Source: Beaufortia kweichowensis
Taxonomy: Eukaryota > Chordata > Actinopteri > Cypriniformes > Gastromyzontidae
DNA: 64,000 bases
Reading direction: 5' to 3'
Assembly: GCA_019155185.1 (NCBI GenBank)
Contig: CM032811.1
Location: 2,720,287-2,784,286, forward strand
Positions 47,745 through 60,339 of this stretch are shown here, in pieces (positions within the stretch are counted from its first letter, which is position 1; the number at the start of each line of letters is the position of its first letter). The position numbers and the translations under genes were made by a program. Under the pieces are notes generated by a model, which saw nothing but the letters and a program-made list of their open reading frames with translations, did not search any database and was not told the DNA's origin.

Positions 47745-48690
47745 AAAGAGCTTCTTTTGAATTTAAAGCTGCTGTATAGTCTTTGACCATCCATTAGTTA
47801 AGCAGCCCAGATATATGTATATCACTTAATGTATCTGTGGTTGTCCACTGATCCAATATTTGTAGTGCACCAAACACATACAGTCTTCATGCAAACACAC
47901 ATACTTTCTACCAGCCTTTGGATAAAAGCATCTGTTAAGAGCATAAATTTAAATGGTGACATGGTGCAACACTCATTTACACACACTTGCATAAATGCAT
48001 AAATATCTTCCTGAAGAGTCATTTAAAAGCATTTACTGTAAGTAGATACACGATATCAGTTTCCATTTACAAATTACTGTCTGGTCTTACAATCTCTCTC
48101 CCTCTCTCTCTCTCTCTCTCTTTGAGCTTATCAAGAAGTGTGACTTTTCTGTGTCCTTCTCATTAACCTAACTGCCCTGCAAGTGTTTGAGCTTTGTAAT
48201 TCTAGCCAGGTTCAGTTTATCAACTACCGATAAAGCAAATTATGGCAAAATTAATACTTAATCTGATTTGCCTCTAAGAGAAACATGATTTTTTTATCTT
48301 CTATTGAAGAACACAAAATGCTCTTTTGAACATTCTTTAGGAAGTCATGTTAAGATAAAACAGATCATTAGATTTTGCACAAACCCATAATGATTTGGGG
48401 GTTGAATGTCCTTTAAGAAAGGAGGGAACATACTGAACATAAACAAATCTTAAATTCATATAATGTTTTTCTTTTTTTAATTTAGACTTTGGGTAATGAC
48501 TGTTGTTTTTAAGCATGCCATTATGGCAGTATCTATTTGTAGTGGCTGAAGCTAACTCTGCCTACTATTACTCAAACCAACGTTAAAACAATCATGACGA
48601 AGTTCTTTGGGTCAGTTGCTGGTCAAATCAAGGTTGGGAATTTGAATTTTGCGTGATGGGATTTATAGGGTTAGAGAGACCATGCTGTTA
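47745..48690. other. Intergenic with L2-tail scrap and (CT)n
   Basis: TTGGATAAAAGCATCTGTTA near 47919 is an L2-type tail. (CT)n lies at about 48092-48122. No gene. Confidence 0.4.
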
Positions 48691-48860
48691 GTGGATGGAT
48701 GGCCTCTTGGACAGTGCTCCAACATATGGTGCAGGTGACCAGAGTTCAAGTCCGGCTTATGGCATTTTCCCGATTCCACCCTCCTCTCTCTCCCACTTCG
48801 CTTTCTGTCCTCTCTCAACTGTACTATCTAAATAAAGGCAAAAGCTCAGTTTTATATCAA
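48690..48860 (+). mobile_element. tRNA-derived SINE, plus strand
   Basis: A box GGATGGCCTCTTGG at 48697-48710 and B box AGTTCAAGTCC at 48743-48753, then a CT-rich body (CTCTCTCTCCCACTTCGCTT) and an AAATAAAGGCAAAAGC 3' end. The spacing and tail fit a fish tRNA-SINE, not a tRNA gene. Confidence 0.65.
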
Positions 48861-49343
48861 TCTTTACCAAAAAATTACTTGCTATTTACTGCTAAAAAGT
48901 GAAAACTGCCTAGTTTTAAGCATGGTTATCTAGTTTTAAGACCCAACAGTATTTTAAGTGATTAGATTTACGGTCAGATACTCTATTTGTTTGTTAACAC
49001 TAAGTGTTAACAGAAAGCATGTTCTATATTTGCTAATTAAAATGAGCTCAAAGATATTTACACTGTGTTAACAGTGTGTAGCTGCAGCAAGATGCTAAGG
49101 TGTGTAATGTGTTAAACGGGTTAAATCTGAGTTGTAAAAGGATAAACTGAGATATTGTACTTGACCTATTAAGTAAAAATAAAAAATGGCAGTGAAATAC
49201 CGTGCATGGTCACTTAGTGTAATGTCAATGGTACAGTAAATAAAAAGAATAACACAGTAAATAACACGTAAAATCCTTTGAATATTATTTGTATGGAATG
49301 TAGAGAACAATTTTTTGGACAGAAACAGACATAAAACAGAAAC

Positions 49344-49415
49344 TTCTAAAGATTCTTGAAATTAGAATTTGTAGAGCGATATGAGTCTTGAAATTAGAAC
49401 AACAATCTACCCATA
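49344..49415 (+). repeat. Repeat shared with 20632-20705
   Basis: AAAGATTCTTGAAATTAGAA, AGTCTTGAAATTAGAACAAC; lies directly before the retroelement at 49.42 kb. Confidence 0.55.
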
Positions 49416-49419
49416 ATCC

Positions 49420-50545
49420 TTTGTTGGACTCAACTATATAACTCATTGTTATCACCTGTGTCTTGTTACCCCTGATTTTCAGCCCCGTATATATAGCCCT
49501 CCTGTTTCAGTCTTGGTTTGTCAGTCATTGTTTTATGTTATGTGTTATCTGGGTTATGTGTTCCTGTGTCCCTAGTTCCTTGTTCCTTATTTTTGTGTTC
49601 TTTGGTTCTTGCTATGAAATTTATGCTGCATTTGAATCCGTCGCCATTTTGCTTCATCCCATCATTGTAACAGAACGACTGAACACACATGGATCCAGCA
49701 GCAGCCCTTGTCCGAATGCGACAAAATAATTGTACCCTTGAGGACCACACTAAAGATTTTCATATTATGCCAATTGCCCCGATTGTACACTCATATTGGT
49801 CTCGAGTTCGGTGGTCCCTAGTCAGGTCGTCCCAGTGGTCCCAATTCCGGTGGTCCAGAGTCCGGTCGTCCCAGTGGTCCCCATTCCGTTGGTCCAGATT
49901 CAGTTCATCCCAGCCGTCCCCACTCTGGTGGTCCAGAGTCCGGTCCTCCCAGTGGTCCTGAGTTCGGCCGTCCCAGTGGTCCCGAGTCCGGTCATCCCAG
50001 TGGTTCCGAGTCTGGTGGTCCCGAGTCCGTCAACCCAGTGTTCCCGAGTCCGGTCATCCCAGTGGTCCCTAGTCCAGTGGTCGATAGTCCGGTGGTCCCT
50101 ACCGTGTCATTGACGCTACCAGTGATCACTGTGCCAAGATGGCCGTCCCCTGGCTGCGAGCTGCCTGCCCCGCCTTGGCCTCCAGACATGCCTGCGCCAC
50201 CCTGGCCTCCAGCCCTGCCTGCGCCGACCTGGCCTCCAAGCCCTCTGTCACTCAATAGGTCTGGCCCTCCATCCCTTCCCCTGTTCCGCCTCCAAGTTCC
50301 ACTGGACTTCCTATTTAGGAGCATCTGGAAGTCGCTCCTTGGGGGCTTGATTCCTGCACTAAAACAATACATGCCTCGATACTGGGCTTCAACAGGGAAT
50401 ACCGAACATTCTCGGCACACGCTTCGAAGCCTCGGTATCAGGTTCAACATCACTAGTTTTTGGATTATTCTCATTAAAATTGATGCTGCATTTGGATCTG
50501 CCACCTCTCTGCTTCTGTACATTCCTACTACGTTAGAGTATTTAA
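49420..50545 (+). mobile_element. Ty3/gypsy-like retrotransposon remnant, copy B, LTR-gag-LTR-like
   Basis: The 5' LTR-like part ends TTTATGCTGCATTTGAATCC. A leader AACAGAACGACTGAACACAC and gag start MDPAAALVRMRQNNCTLEDH (49689 on) follow. The sequence then jumps into the GGTCC/CAGTGG tandem repeat (49790-50115, PVVPVVPIPVVQSPV in frame 49796), a Pro/Trp-rich stretch (PPWPPDMPAPPWPP, 50155-50240), and a 3' piece with TTGATGCTGCATTTGGATCT (50478) that repeats the 5' LTR end. All of pol and most of gag are deleted. Confidence 0.6.
49790..50250 (+). repeat. Coding minisatellite in gag remnant (copy B)
   Basis: Degenerate GC-rich units such as CCAGTGGTCC and GTCCGGTGGTCC in the first domain, and CCTGCCTGCGCC/CTGGCCTCCA in the second; the same two domains in the same order as copy A (4117-4863, opposite strand). 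Confidence 0.8.
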
Positions 50546-50574
50546 TCTACTCGCACAAATAATTAAATTAGCTT

Positions 50575-50760
50575 TTAGTGTAAACACACCGTTAGTCTCA
50601 CAGTAGTGTTGTTGCCGCCATGTCTTTTTCAAATATAATAATTTCAGTCACAGAGGTATTCGGACCAATCACAATGCAATGGTTTGCTGGCCAATCAGAG
50701 CGCACTGCGCTTTTCAGAGCGATCAGCTATCAAGCAACAAATATCTGCGGTATGTGTAAA
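50575..50760. repeat. Interspersed repeat with paired CCAATCA boxes
   Basis: GGACCAATCACAATGCAATG and GGCCAATCAGAGCGCACTGC within 40 bp, as in a common fish repeat (class uncertain). Confidence 0.4.
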
Positions 50761-50830
50761 ATAATGACTTTTTGAAGCTAAAACCAGCTTAAACATATTG
50801 CATTAAATCAAATACACAAAATAATAGTAT

Positions 50831-51045
50831 TTTTACATTTACATTTAGGCATTTAGCTGACGCTTTTTTCCAAAGTGACTTACAAATAGTAGGAAACAAT
50901 GAAGCGATACATCAAAAGCGGCAACAATAGTACTAAGAAGTGCTTTACTAAGTTTACAATGTTTTGCAGTGCTAGATAAGTACCTGTAGAGGAAAGAACC
51001 AATTGTCCACTGATTTACTGATTTAGAAATAAAGAAAATAAAGAA
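50831..51045 (-). mobile_element. LINE-2-type 3' end, minus strand
   Basis: Starts with the inverted tail TTTACATTTACATTTAGGCA and TTTAGCTGACGC, then 3' UTR blocks (GAAGCGATACATCAAAAGCG, AGTGCTAGATAAGTACC) that match 44.36-44.50 kb in reverse. Confidence 0.8.
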
Positions 51046-51059
51046 AGACAATAAGAAAG

Positions 51060-51720
51060 TAGGTTTCTCTCTCTTGCTGTCTGTCTGTCAGTCACTTGCT
51101 GATGCATTGGGCTTTGCTGTAATTACTGTGCAGGACGGGTTACCTGCATTGATTTCCTTACACGTGTCTTATTACTCAGGGCCTGGCAGGCGCGTGTGAC
51201 ACACAATAAAAGCCGTGTCAGACGCGTTAAAGATGCTGGGACAGATAACCCCCAACATTACCATTCTAACGGGCTGTCTGACAAAGACCCGCTGGTCTTC
51301 GAGAGCAGCTTTAAATTGGAAATTATTACACATTAAAACCTCGACAAGACTCCTCGATCGAAAAAGATCAATATTTTGCCAGGACTATAAATCAGCAGCT
51401 TTCCCTGTGCACTGCACTGCTACGCTCTGCTGAACATATTTAAATGTTCTTGTAACAAATTAATTCCAGCATTTTCTCATGATTGAATTAGGGCAAGTGC
51501 CTGTGCTGTCACAAATGTTATGCTGCTTGGGGGAGACAAATTGCCGGGCTAGACATGGGTAACAAGCGCTGGTGTTGAGTCCCTGATAATCTTCCCACTA
51601 ATTCTCCATTACAGCAAAATGAAGCCATAAATCTTCCTGACAGCTGATCGATGTAAACATTGTTTCCCCCATGATTGCCAGCGCTCCCAGCGGAGATACT
51701 GTCCGCTCACCGCGCGCTGA
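51060..51720. promoter_or_regulatory. Strongest candidate conserved non-coding element in the window
   Basis: About 660 bp of dense, balanced, non-repetitive sequence. Sites include GCTGTAATTACTGTG, ACAAATTAATTCC, GATTGAATTAGG, CCCACTAATTCTCC, a MEIS/E-box composite TGACAGCTG (51638-51646) and a forkhead GTAAACA (51653-51659). No coding frame of note and sharp contrast with flanks. Limb, heart or neural enhancer activity on shox2 is a reasonable inference, not shown. Confidence 0.6.
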
Positions 51721-53450
51721 AATTACTCCCGGCGCGGGAGCGAGCATGAGGAGAGCGAGCACGAGGCATTAAGAGTGATGACGTGCATGCGCACAGGCGG
51801 GCTGCGGACGGATGATTGACGGAAAAATATTTGCCTGAATGATGTCTGCAAGTTTCTAGCTTTGTTTGTACATCAAGAGACTTAAGCTTTACAGGAAAAA
51901 AAATAAAGTTATACACCAAAAACAGAACATAGAAAAACACAAAATAAAGCAAGCAATGGACATTAATGGATGTGTCTATAAATAATGGTGCAGTTTCAAG
52001 TTGCAAAATGTCTTATTTGTTTTATGTATGTATTTTTTATTAATAATAATAATAATTCTTTTTAATTATAAGGTAGGTAAAACTGCTGTGCAACCGTGAA
52101 AATTGTAATTGAGTTAAGCAAGTGCAGCCTTGCTAAAGTCTTCACCCCTTGAGTCAGCGGTCAGTCAGCAAAGGAGCTTGAACATCTACTGTATGTTTGT
52201 ATTTATGAGCACTATCCAGTAGACACCCGTGAGGCATAGGGAAAGGGCAAGAGAAGCCCCTCTCAATACAGACATTGTCTATTTGCTATAAAGGTTATTG
52301 CTCACCCATTTGGTCTCAGTCTGGCAGTGTCACTTGCATTATGACTTCATCACCCTGGGAGGAGAGGATGAGTGGAAAGAAAAACAGTTACTAGCCATCC
52401 ATCAATGTCTGTCTCAAATTACAGCTCAACCAATCACTGCAAAGGATCAATAGGGAGCCAGTCAGGGAGGAGTGTGGGATGTGGTCAGTGGGGGATAGAA
52501 GAATAACTGATCAATACAGGAGGATGGATTTTGTCATCTTGGAAATGCACTGTCAGAGAGAGAGAGAGGCCACGCTACTGTGACACTCTGACCAATATTA
52601 AAACTGTCCTGAAAGTTGCACTATGATTTTGAGTTTGAAATGATAAGGGCCAACTTTTTGTTGCAAGGTACCTCGTACTTGTCATCCAACAATCTAAAAA
52701 TCATTATTAATAAAGATTTGCAATCAAAACAATGCAGAGGGCCAAAAATTAACTTTGGATAAATATATAGAATATCCAATTGCTTCTTTAAACAAGCATT
52801 TATTTCATATTTCTCTCATAAGGTTTTATTATGGTATTGTTAGCTGTAACTTAGCTGTAACTAAAATTCTGAAAATATGTAACAGTAAATCATTAATGTA
52901 AAAATCATTAGATTATTTTCTATATATAAATATATAAAATTTATTATATATAGTCTTATTTTATTGGTTATAATTCATAATAGGCAGTGTGTTCTGGGTT
53001 GTTGGGAAGGGATATAGTCTGTTCTGTACAAATAATAACATTCCTTTGAATAAAAAAAATCATTAGATTATGAATGGATAATAAAACCTTATATGATTTT
53101 GTTTAAGTGAGTTATGAGAGCCTGTCACGCAATGAAGAGGGGTAGAATGTAGTGGGCAAAATCACCAAGAAGTAAGGTTAAAAATGTCTTTACACTTCAC
53201 AGATTTGGCTGGATAAAGTATGTTGTGTGGCCATGAACAGTGGCCTCTATGAAGTGCACAGTTGCATTATTAGAAATACTTAAATTGAGAACAGGACCCC
53301 CATGGACAGGACCCCCGTTTTGTTCACACAACACTTTCTTGCTCGTTTAATGCTTGGGTCTTTTCATTCATATATTCATTCTGTGTTTTTATTTTGTATA
53401 GAAAGGGCGACTTGTCTTAAGGCATCTTATTATCTTTTAAAATTTTAGTG
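51721..53450. other. Intergenic; possible weak CNE at 52085-52330
   Basis: 51700-51830 is CG-rich (GGCGCGGGAGCGAGC), perhaps the CNE edge or a small CpG patch. The rest is AT-rich; no gene. Confidence 0.35.
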
Positions 53451-53454
53451 ATTT

Positions 53455-53905
53455 AAAGTGTAACATTTCCAGGCTTCAAGGTCAAAGCCATGTTCACCCA
53501 TTCTTCTCCTTCCTTTCCTCTTGCCCTTCTATCCAATCGATTGTTTCTAAACAGCTTAAACGGCATGCATGCATCCTGGTCCTCCAGCATAACAAACGAA
53601 GAGAAAGCTCTGGTGGGTAAGCAGGCGGAAAAATGCTCTCCTACTTTTTCCCAAATCTGAATGCTGGCGGCTTGACCTTAGAGTCAGGGTGAGCGGGTGT
53701 ATTGGCACAAGTACAGGACTTTTAAGCCCCTGTGAAAAACTGCCCTGGCTGGCACTGTGCATTGAGCCCCCACTTGTGCTTTTGCCAAGTGCCTGATTTA
53801 AAAGTTTCTCAGGGATGAATGTAAATTTCTTGCTCTCTGTTTATTAAAGCCTGATTACAAGATCAGCTGTGGTCTAACTGACTCTTTAATGTTTGACAAT
53901 GCAGT
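53455..53905. promoter_or_regulatory. Candidate conserved non-coding element
   Basis: Balanced block with GGCTTCAAGGTCAAAGCC (nuclear-receptor-like half site AGGTCA), CCAATCGATTG and TGATTACAAGATCAGC; non-coding. Confidence 0.45.
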
Positions 53906-54219
53906 ATGTTTGCTACACACGAGGCCACTCAGCAGGTCAAGCGACTACTGAGTCTCTACAACTTCATAAGTACACCAAAGCATGCTGAGGTCAAAATACA
54001 TAATGCAAGAGGAGACAACAAACACAGAGTGTTAAATGTGAGTGGCCATTCAGTAAGGCTATGGCCACCCTCCTCTTTGATAACTTTTGCTAGATCATTG
54101 CCTCATTCACATGATTTGATAAAAATAAATCTGGAGGAGATGGAAACAGTTACGCATTTCAGGATATAATATACGCCTATCACCTAAAAATTGAAATATT
54201 GTGAACAAACACTTGATGT

Positions 54220-54650
54220 ACATTTATGCATATCTCCAGGGGAGGTTTGCACTGGTTTCGGCACAAACACCAGCAGCATTTGTAGGGTGAGACGGTGAGA
54301 TATATTGCTAGGTTTGAGTTAAGGCACAGAAAAACACCTGCCGAGCAGCTGAAGAAATTTTTCTCTCTGACACGCGACAGCATCTGGATTTTACTCTCTC
54401 TCCTATACATCGACTCTGCCGCTGTCCTTGCTTCTTCAGCCCCACAGGGGGTCAACTGTGTAAGGAACCTAAAAGGCCAATTTAATTTAGCACGTCCACA
54501 GCTACCAAGTATTTTAATTCAGACAGCTATGACTGAGGAGTTAATATTTCACTTGTCAGAAGGCAGGTTGAGGCCACTGAATCATTGTAATTCTCATTAA
54601 GAGGCTCTCCCCTAGCAGCACCCTAATTCAAAATAATGAAAGTAAAGACT
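54220..54650. promoter_or_regulatory. Candidate conserved non-coding element
   Basis: Contains GCCAATTTAATTTAGCACG, GTTAATATTTCAC, GTAATTCTCATTAAG and CACCCTAATTC; open frames on both strands show no domain. Confidence 0.5.
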
Positions 54651-54909
54651 GAGAGCAATTCTAATGCCAGTTGAGTCCTATCTTTTAATATTTCCCCCTT
54701 GATGGATTAGGGAACCAGGAAATTCATCTTGGATCATGGGACCAAATTCAATAAGGGATCATTCCAGGAGTATTGCATTTTATAATAATGTCATTTAAAG
54801 TGTCGTCTTCCATTGCGGTTGTCCCATATGTATGCTTATATAATGGTGCCAGAGGGATAAACTTTCACAGCAAAGAAGCACACTATCTCCTACCATTGTG
54901 CACTTTCAA

Positions 54910-54916
<7 letters not shown>

Positions 54917-54966
<50 letters not shown>

Positions 54967-54985
54967 CACTCGCTCTCTTACATTT
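54917..54985. repeat. (TC)n(AC)n compound microsatellite
   Basis: CTCT run of about 16 units followed by CACACACACACA and more CT. Confidence 0.95.
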
Positions 54986-56085
54986 ACTCTCCTTCCTCAT
55001 GACTTCATTCTGTTTCCTCTTCTGACCACAGTTTACAAATAATTTTAATCTAAAGACATGTTCTATTTATTTATTATTATTTATTTATTTTTATTAGATG
55101 AACATTTAACCTGGAAATGAGTGTTACATTAAAACGTGCATTACACACTAAAACTCCATTATTCTAAAGTATAAACTGGAGTGAATGAAACACAACTGTT
55201 AAATAATTCTTACTTTGAAAATAAATGTATATTAACGCATTGAAAAATGCATGCACATACCACACATAAAAGCCCTGGTGCATAGTTTAAGACAGCTTGT
55301 GACCTGTCCCATGCAAGTTCTCTTCCCTTTTTCTTGTAGTTTTTACTGTCCTGCGTAAAAATAACGTAAGAAAAACAACTAAACCTACTTAACTGTTCAG
55401 ATAGTAATTTTCACTATGTGTGAAAATATTTTCACACATATCAGTGAAAAAAGAAGACTTCTGTATTAAGACTTAGGTGTTACATGCTAGAATAGGGACA
55501 GGTGGTTAGAAGATGTAGAATTATGTACGTCTAATTTATCTAAAATATCCTAAATGACAAATTATGACCTGTTAAAAGGTTTTCCAAATGGCAAAGGACT
55601 GCACTTTTGTCTACAGCACCATACTGATGTGCCACGACAGTGTGACTCCTGAAGTTCTTTTCCTATCTCCTCTTGTTTTATCGCTACGGTCCTCCACCAG
55701 TGGAATCAACACACGCATTCCTCTGTCACTTGGTGAGTGCACATGCCTTTTCTGTATTGGGTTTTTATGCACTCAGGGGTGATCCCTTTTGACTCTAGTG
55801 TTTTATCTTAGTACACAGGTCAGCAGATTCAGGGAAAGAGCCTTTGTGTCTGCCTTTCAAATTTTAACATTGTGAGAAAGAGAATATAGTGTGTTTTAAT
55901 GCACAGGTTAAAGGTTTCAGCCTCCAATTCAAATTTTGAAAAGTCTGTGATTTCATTTTTACATATTAAATCCTAAAGTGAATTTATCTATTTAGAATTA
56001 TTGTTTTGACTGGCATAAGTTTAGTTATTAAGGACGAATAATAGAGTTTAATATATATAATTAATGTCAAATTTGCAGCATAGGA
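54986..56085. other. AT-rich intergenic DNA
   Basis: No gene supported; a 64-codon frame at 55588 is discussed under rejected items. Confidence 0.3.
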
Positions 56086-56089
56086 GTGT

Positions 56090-56560
56090 GATACAATGAC
56101 ATTACCCATGAAAGTGAACAGAAAAAGAGAGATTCAATTTCATATAAACCTTTGGGCAAACTTCCAAGATACGTTTTTGTTTTCAGTTTCATATAAATCT
56201 CTCACATACACCAACCCAGCCGTGTGCACATGGAGCCTAATGCATGGCTATTTAATTAAGCATTGCTGGATCGCTGGGCCAAATAGGTAATCAAATAGTG
56301 CTGTAGAAGCCGTGTTAAATCCTGTTCTGTCAAATGCCTGTTTGCCCCTGACAACCCCCTGGACCATCATATCAATTTAGTCTATCCTCTTTATAGACTG
56401 TGCTATAATTTCATATTAAGTGATATTGTATTCATCTGCATTATCCTCCACGCTCATACACAAACATGCTGCATCTCAAGCTAAAATTGGTCCCAGACAT
56501 TATGCATTCTTAACTGCTCATGTCTTGTAATCTCATAATCCATGAGAGTGCGTCCATCAA
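56090..56560. promoter_or_regulatory. Candidate conserved non-coding element
   Basis: Contains GGCTATTTAATTAAGCATTG, AGGTAATCAAATAG, CATATCAATTTAG and CATATTAAGTGATATTG; non-repetitive and non-coding. Confidence 0.5.
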
Positions 56561-58590
56561 ATCTACCGCGTTCGGTTACACATTAATCATGTAAGTCATA
56601 GCTTTACTCTTAACAAGATTACTACAATAATACTCCACTAATAAAGTAGAGTAGGTAAACTTCAATTGACAAATCCAATCTAAATATATCATCTAAGAGA
56701 GCTTGTTTGTTTCTCCAAATCAACATTCTACATGCCCTTTTGATCCTTAACTCAACTAACATTTTAGCCTCAAAACCACTGCTTGAATGGTTGGCAAAGT
56801 TGACAAAAATGAAAATGTAAACAATTCTTAATTATAAATACCTATCTAAATCTTGGATGACCTAGACAAACTTTCCCAGAAACAAATACTTCACAACACA
56901 GACTGATAATGATAATGAATGATAATCATGTTACAATGAAAAGAGTGGGAGAATGAGAATTGAATGTGATTTGAATGAGAATTGGATAAGGTTTTGTGCT
57001 CTTGGAAAATCTGGAAATAATCTGCATGTTTGAAGAAAATTCCTACTGCTGACAATGGCAATTAGTTAACACTTACTTTATTCATGCAATGTTACAAACG
57101 TTTGTTCCATTTCTATGTTCATGTCCCAAAATTTCAACACAAAGGTGCAAGTATCTGCTTTAAATTTAAAAATGAAAATTCTTTCGTAATTTGTTCACCT
57201 CCAAAGGCTTAATAGTTAAAATAAACATATATGACATTGTTGCCATTTTCCCAGCATTTAATAAACAATGCTTTATTTTGATTTAGTCAGTGATTGCTTT
57301 CATCTGCCTTTAATGACATCTAGTTCTTAACACAGAAAACAGGTTATGAAGTGATTCATAGACATTCGCTCTTCAAGGCCTGTTGACCGCTTATAGAATA
57401 AAGTCTGCTCTAATTGGTTTGTGTGAGCAAGTGATACGCAGGTTTCTTTCTCACTTTCACTTCATTTCTACCCTTTGAAGTCTTTCTTTCATCTTCTTGC
57501 TCCCCTGATGTTGGTTGTCTTTTTTCTGATGGCAAGTGCACATTTCTTTTTAAACACTTAATATATAACAAAGGAAACCCTTTAGAGAGCTACCTTATCT
57601 TTCTGTTCTTTTGCTCTCTTCGCCTCCTTTCATGACTGCTTTGTGAGTTTGATTCAACATTCATTGACATTTTCTGAAGCACACTGCCTCTGTCTGTGTT
57701 GAGCTAAGAGACATGCTGAATGTACCATCTTAAGTGGAGACAGTGATAACCATTCTACCCATTTTTCTGTTCTGCTAATCTGTATGATAAAAACTCACTT
57801 TCAGGGGTTTATTTTGCAATAATGACCACCTTGTTGTACTACTTGTGTACTTAACTGTGGGGTAAGTTGGTCAATTTAAATGACGCTGGGATAAGAAAGG
57901 ACATGATATAAGACTGACCCTAGATATGCTGCTGTACGTTTCTTATCATCACTGTAGCATAAACTGGTCAAGGTTTACATAGGTTTGAATGACTGTCAGT
58001 ATCATTCTAGGCCACAATTTGCTAAGATGCAGTCTTATGAACCTCCCTCTCTGGTGAGTCACTCTTAAAAAGTATTGCAGAAATGACAAGCAATAGAGAC
58101 AAAGGAAAGGGTGATTGAGAACACAAGAGGGAGGAGTGTGAAGCCAACATTAGAAAGACACAGAGGCTCTGGTGTGAGGCCTGATGTCTGAAGAGAGTGT
58201 GGAAAGAAAGTCTGGGGATGATTGTTCTCTCCATTATTAATCTGGAGAGTACCTCAGTGTCCCCATCCTGTTGTCTCCTCCAGCACTTATAAACTCTATT
58301 TCCACTGATATGGCTTAACTGAAGAAAAAAAAGAAGAAACAGACTTTTATATGTCCAAATAAGTCACTACAGTATGGTTTTGCCATTGTAGATCACATTT
58401 TTTTAGAATAAGAATCACATTTTTAAAACAAGAAAAATATATTTTCCTGATCTTTAAACCAGTTCTGTAGTTCAAGGTCATATTAGTTTGGAGACCCCAA
58501 CTTGCTTAAAAAATTATAGTGTAAAACTTTGAGCGATGTGAAGGTCCAATGCTTCATCTCTGTCTGAACTACTGAATTAGTCTAATGTGG
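56561..58590. other. Intergenic; possible CNE at 57270-57460
   Basis: AT-rich. A balanced stretch with GTCAGTGATTGC and CTCTAATTGGTTTG near 57285-57425. No gene. Confidence 0.35.
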
Positions 58591-58594
58591 GTTG

Positions 58595-58880
58595 AAACAG
58601 ACGTTTTAATACCCACCTTTTGTCCTCGGTACAACAATCCCCATTCACAAGTTTGTCTCCACTAAACAGCAGCATTAATCAATAACTCAATAATACTGGC
58701 GTCTAAATCCAGCTACAGAGCAGGATACACAAGTCTTCCTTATCCTGCGCATTGAGTAAAGCAGTATTAATTAATAGGCCAAGACACTGTGGGCTACAGT
58801 GTATCGAAATCAAGGCAGTAACTTGACCATAGGTGTTATTCACAATGAAATCAGGCGTTTTTCAGAACCAGTCAAAAGGT
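58595..58880. promoter_or_regulatory. Candidate conserved non-coding element
   Basis: Contains GCATTAATCAATAAC, CTAAATCCAGC and AGTATTAATTAATAGGCC; about 1.8 kb 3' of the shox2 stop codon. Confidence 0.4.
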
Positions 58881-59052
58881 CCATAAGATAGATGCAAATT
58901 AAAGTATTTACAACTGCAGTAAAATATTATATTAAAAGGTGCTCCAAAATAATTGCATAATTAGTATACTAGATCTTTAAAGTGTAAAAGTACTTACTAA
59001 TTGTGGCTGATTTAAAAGAATGGACACTATACTTATATACACTATACATATA

Positions 59053-59053
59053 T

Positions 59054-59096
<43 letters not shown>

Positions 59097-59100
59097 CACA
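59053..59100. repeat. (CA)n(TA)n compound microsatellite
   Basis: About 10 CA units followed by about 12 TA units. Confidence 0.95.
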
Positions 59101-60339
59101 ATATTATAATTATCGTTTTTATGGATGATTGCAGCGATCCTATGTTTCAAGCGCTTGTCGCATTGAACCTTACCATTGAAACTTTCAAGACAGGGGTCTG
59201 TTTGATTTTAAGACAAATCAAATCCTAAATAAGTAATACTTGGAAATGACCTACAACAAAAGCTGTAATGTCACACAAGAGATTTTATGTACAGGTTTTA
59301 AAAACAAATTGTTGAATTAATTTTATATATAACGCTCGTGTTTACGTTTTGCTTGTCCTTTTTGTGATTACAGATAAACTAAATTAAAATAGTTCTGTGA
59401 CCTGAGTTGTTTTGCCTTTACACATCCAACAACACTTGACAGTCTCCACAATCATCCAAAGAAATATTCATTTCAGTTTAATATTTAAATCAGACACAAC
59501 AATCAAAGCAAAACTAGGGATTTCATTTAAAAAAATGTATTTTCTTTTTATTATTCACAATATATAATTTCAGACTTCAAATTATAAGACACGTCACAGC
59601 TAGAACAATTTCAGAATTAACTGAAAATTTACAAATAATTCCAAATATAGAAGTTATTCTGATGTTAACGCTTTCATTAAATATTGCGAAATGAAACAAT
59701 ACAAAATGGATGTTAGTGAAAAAACATTTTCATTTATTTTATAAATCGAAAACATTGTGTTCATGGGAGCTCACGATTCACAGTCATGATAAAATAATAG
59801 ATTTTATATCAAATGGCTTCCAATAATTTCTCTCTGAGACCCGTCCCCGCACGTTTATACGATAATCCTTGTAAAAACATAAACATTACACTCAGAGATT
59901 CACATGGTTTGACACACCGAGATGAAGAAGAAGAAAAACAAAGAGAATCCAGAATGTTCCCACTATGTCTTGATGAACAAAATAAATAAAATCATTCTGT
60001 TTGCATTAACATATTTTACACGTGTCCCTAACATATCATTATCCGTTTATTGCCAGAATTTTATTTATACACCGAATGTAAAGGTCTGGTTCGTGTAAAT
60101 GTGAATGGGCACCATTGGTATTCGGTGTATGAACACTTTTCCAAAATTACGCTACGCTTAGACATATTCACTCAGTGATAAGTTCTCAAAAACTCGTGTG
60201 TTATCCATTAGGACAGAAGCGCACGTGTAACACTGGAGCGTTCCTGTTGGTAACAAAAGTGAGAACTCTCGATTGTAACATCAATGTAGAAGTTTATGTA
60301 ATAGTTTACAAATATCCACAGAGAAAGTCTGTTGCAAAT
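59101..60339 (-). other. AT-rich 3' flank of shox2, possible extended 3' UTR
   Basis: No transposon and no coding signal. Several minus-strand AATAAA hexamers mean alternative longer shox2 transcripts could end here. Confidence 0.35.

Noticed and set aside
48697..48753. tRNA gene on the plus strand
   Set aside because: Box spacing is tRNA-like but the sequence runs into a CT-rich SINE body with an AAATAAAGG tail and no acceptor stem.
55588..55782. Possible exon ending at a GTGAGTGC donor near 55731
   Set aside because: No acceptable acceptor or partner exon; the product is low-information. At most an lncRNA exon, which sequence alone cannot show.
1..60000. Neighbouring SHOX2-locus genes (for example VEPH1, PTX3, RSRC1) in the flank
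   Set aside because: No exon-like sequence with recognisable protein from any of them was found; the region reads as gene desert.
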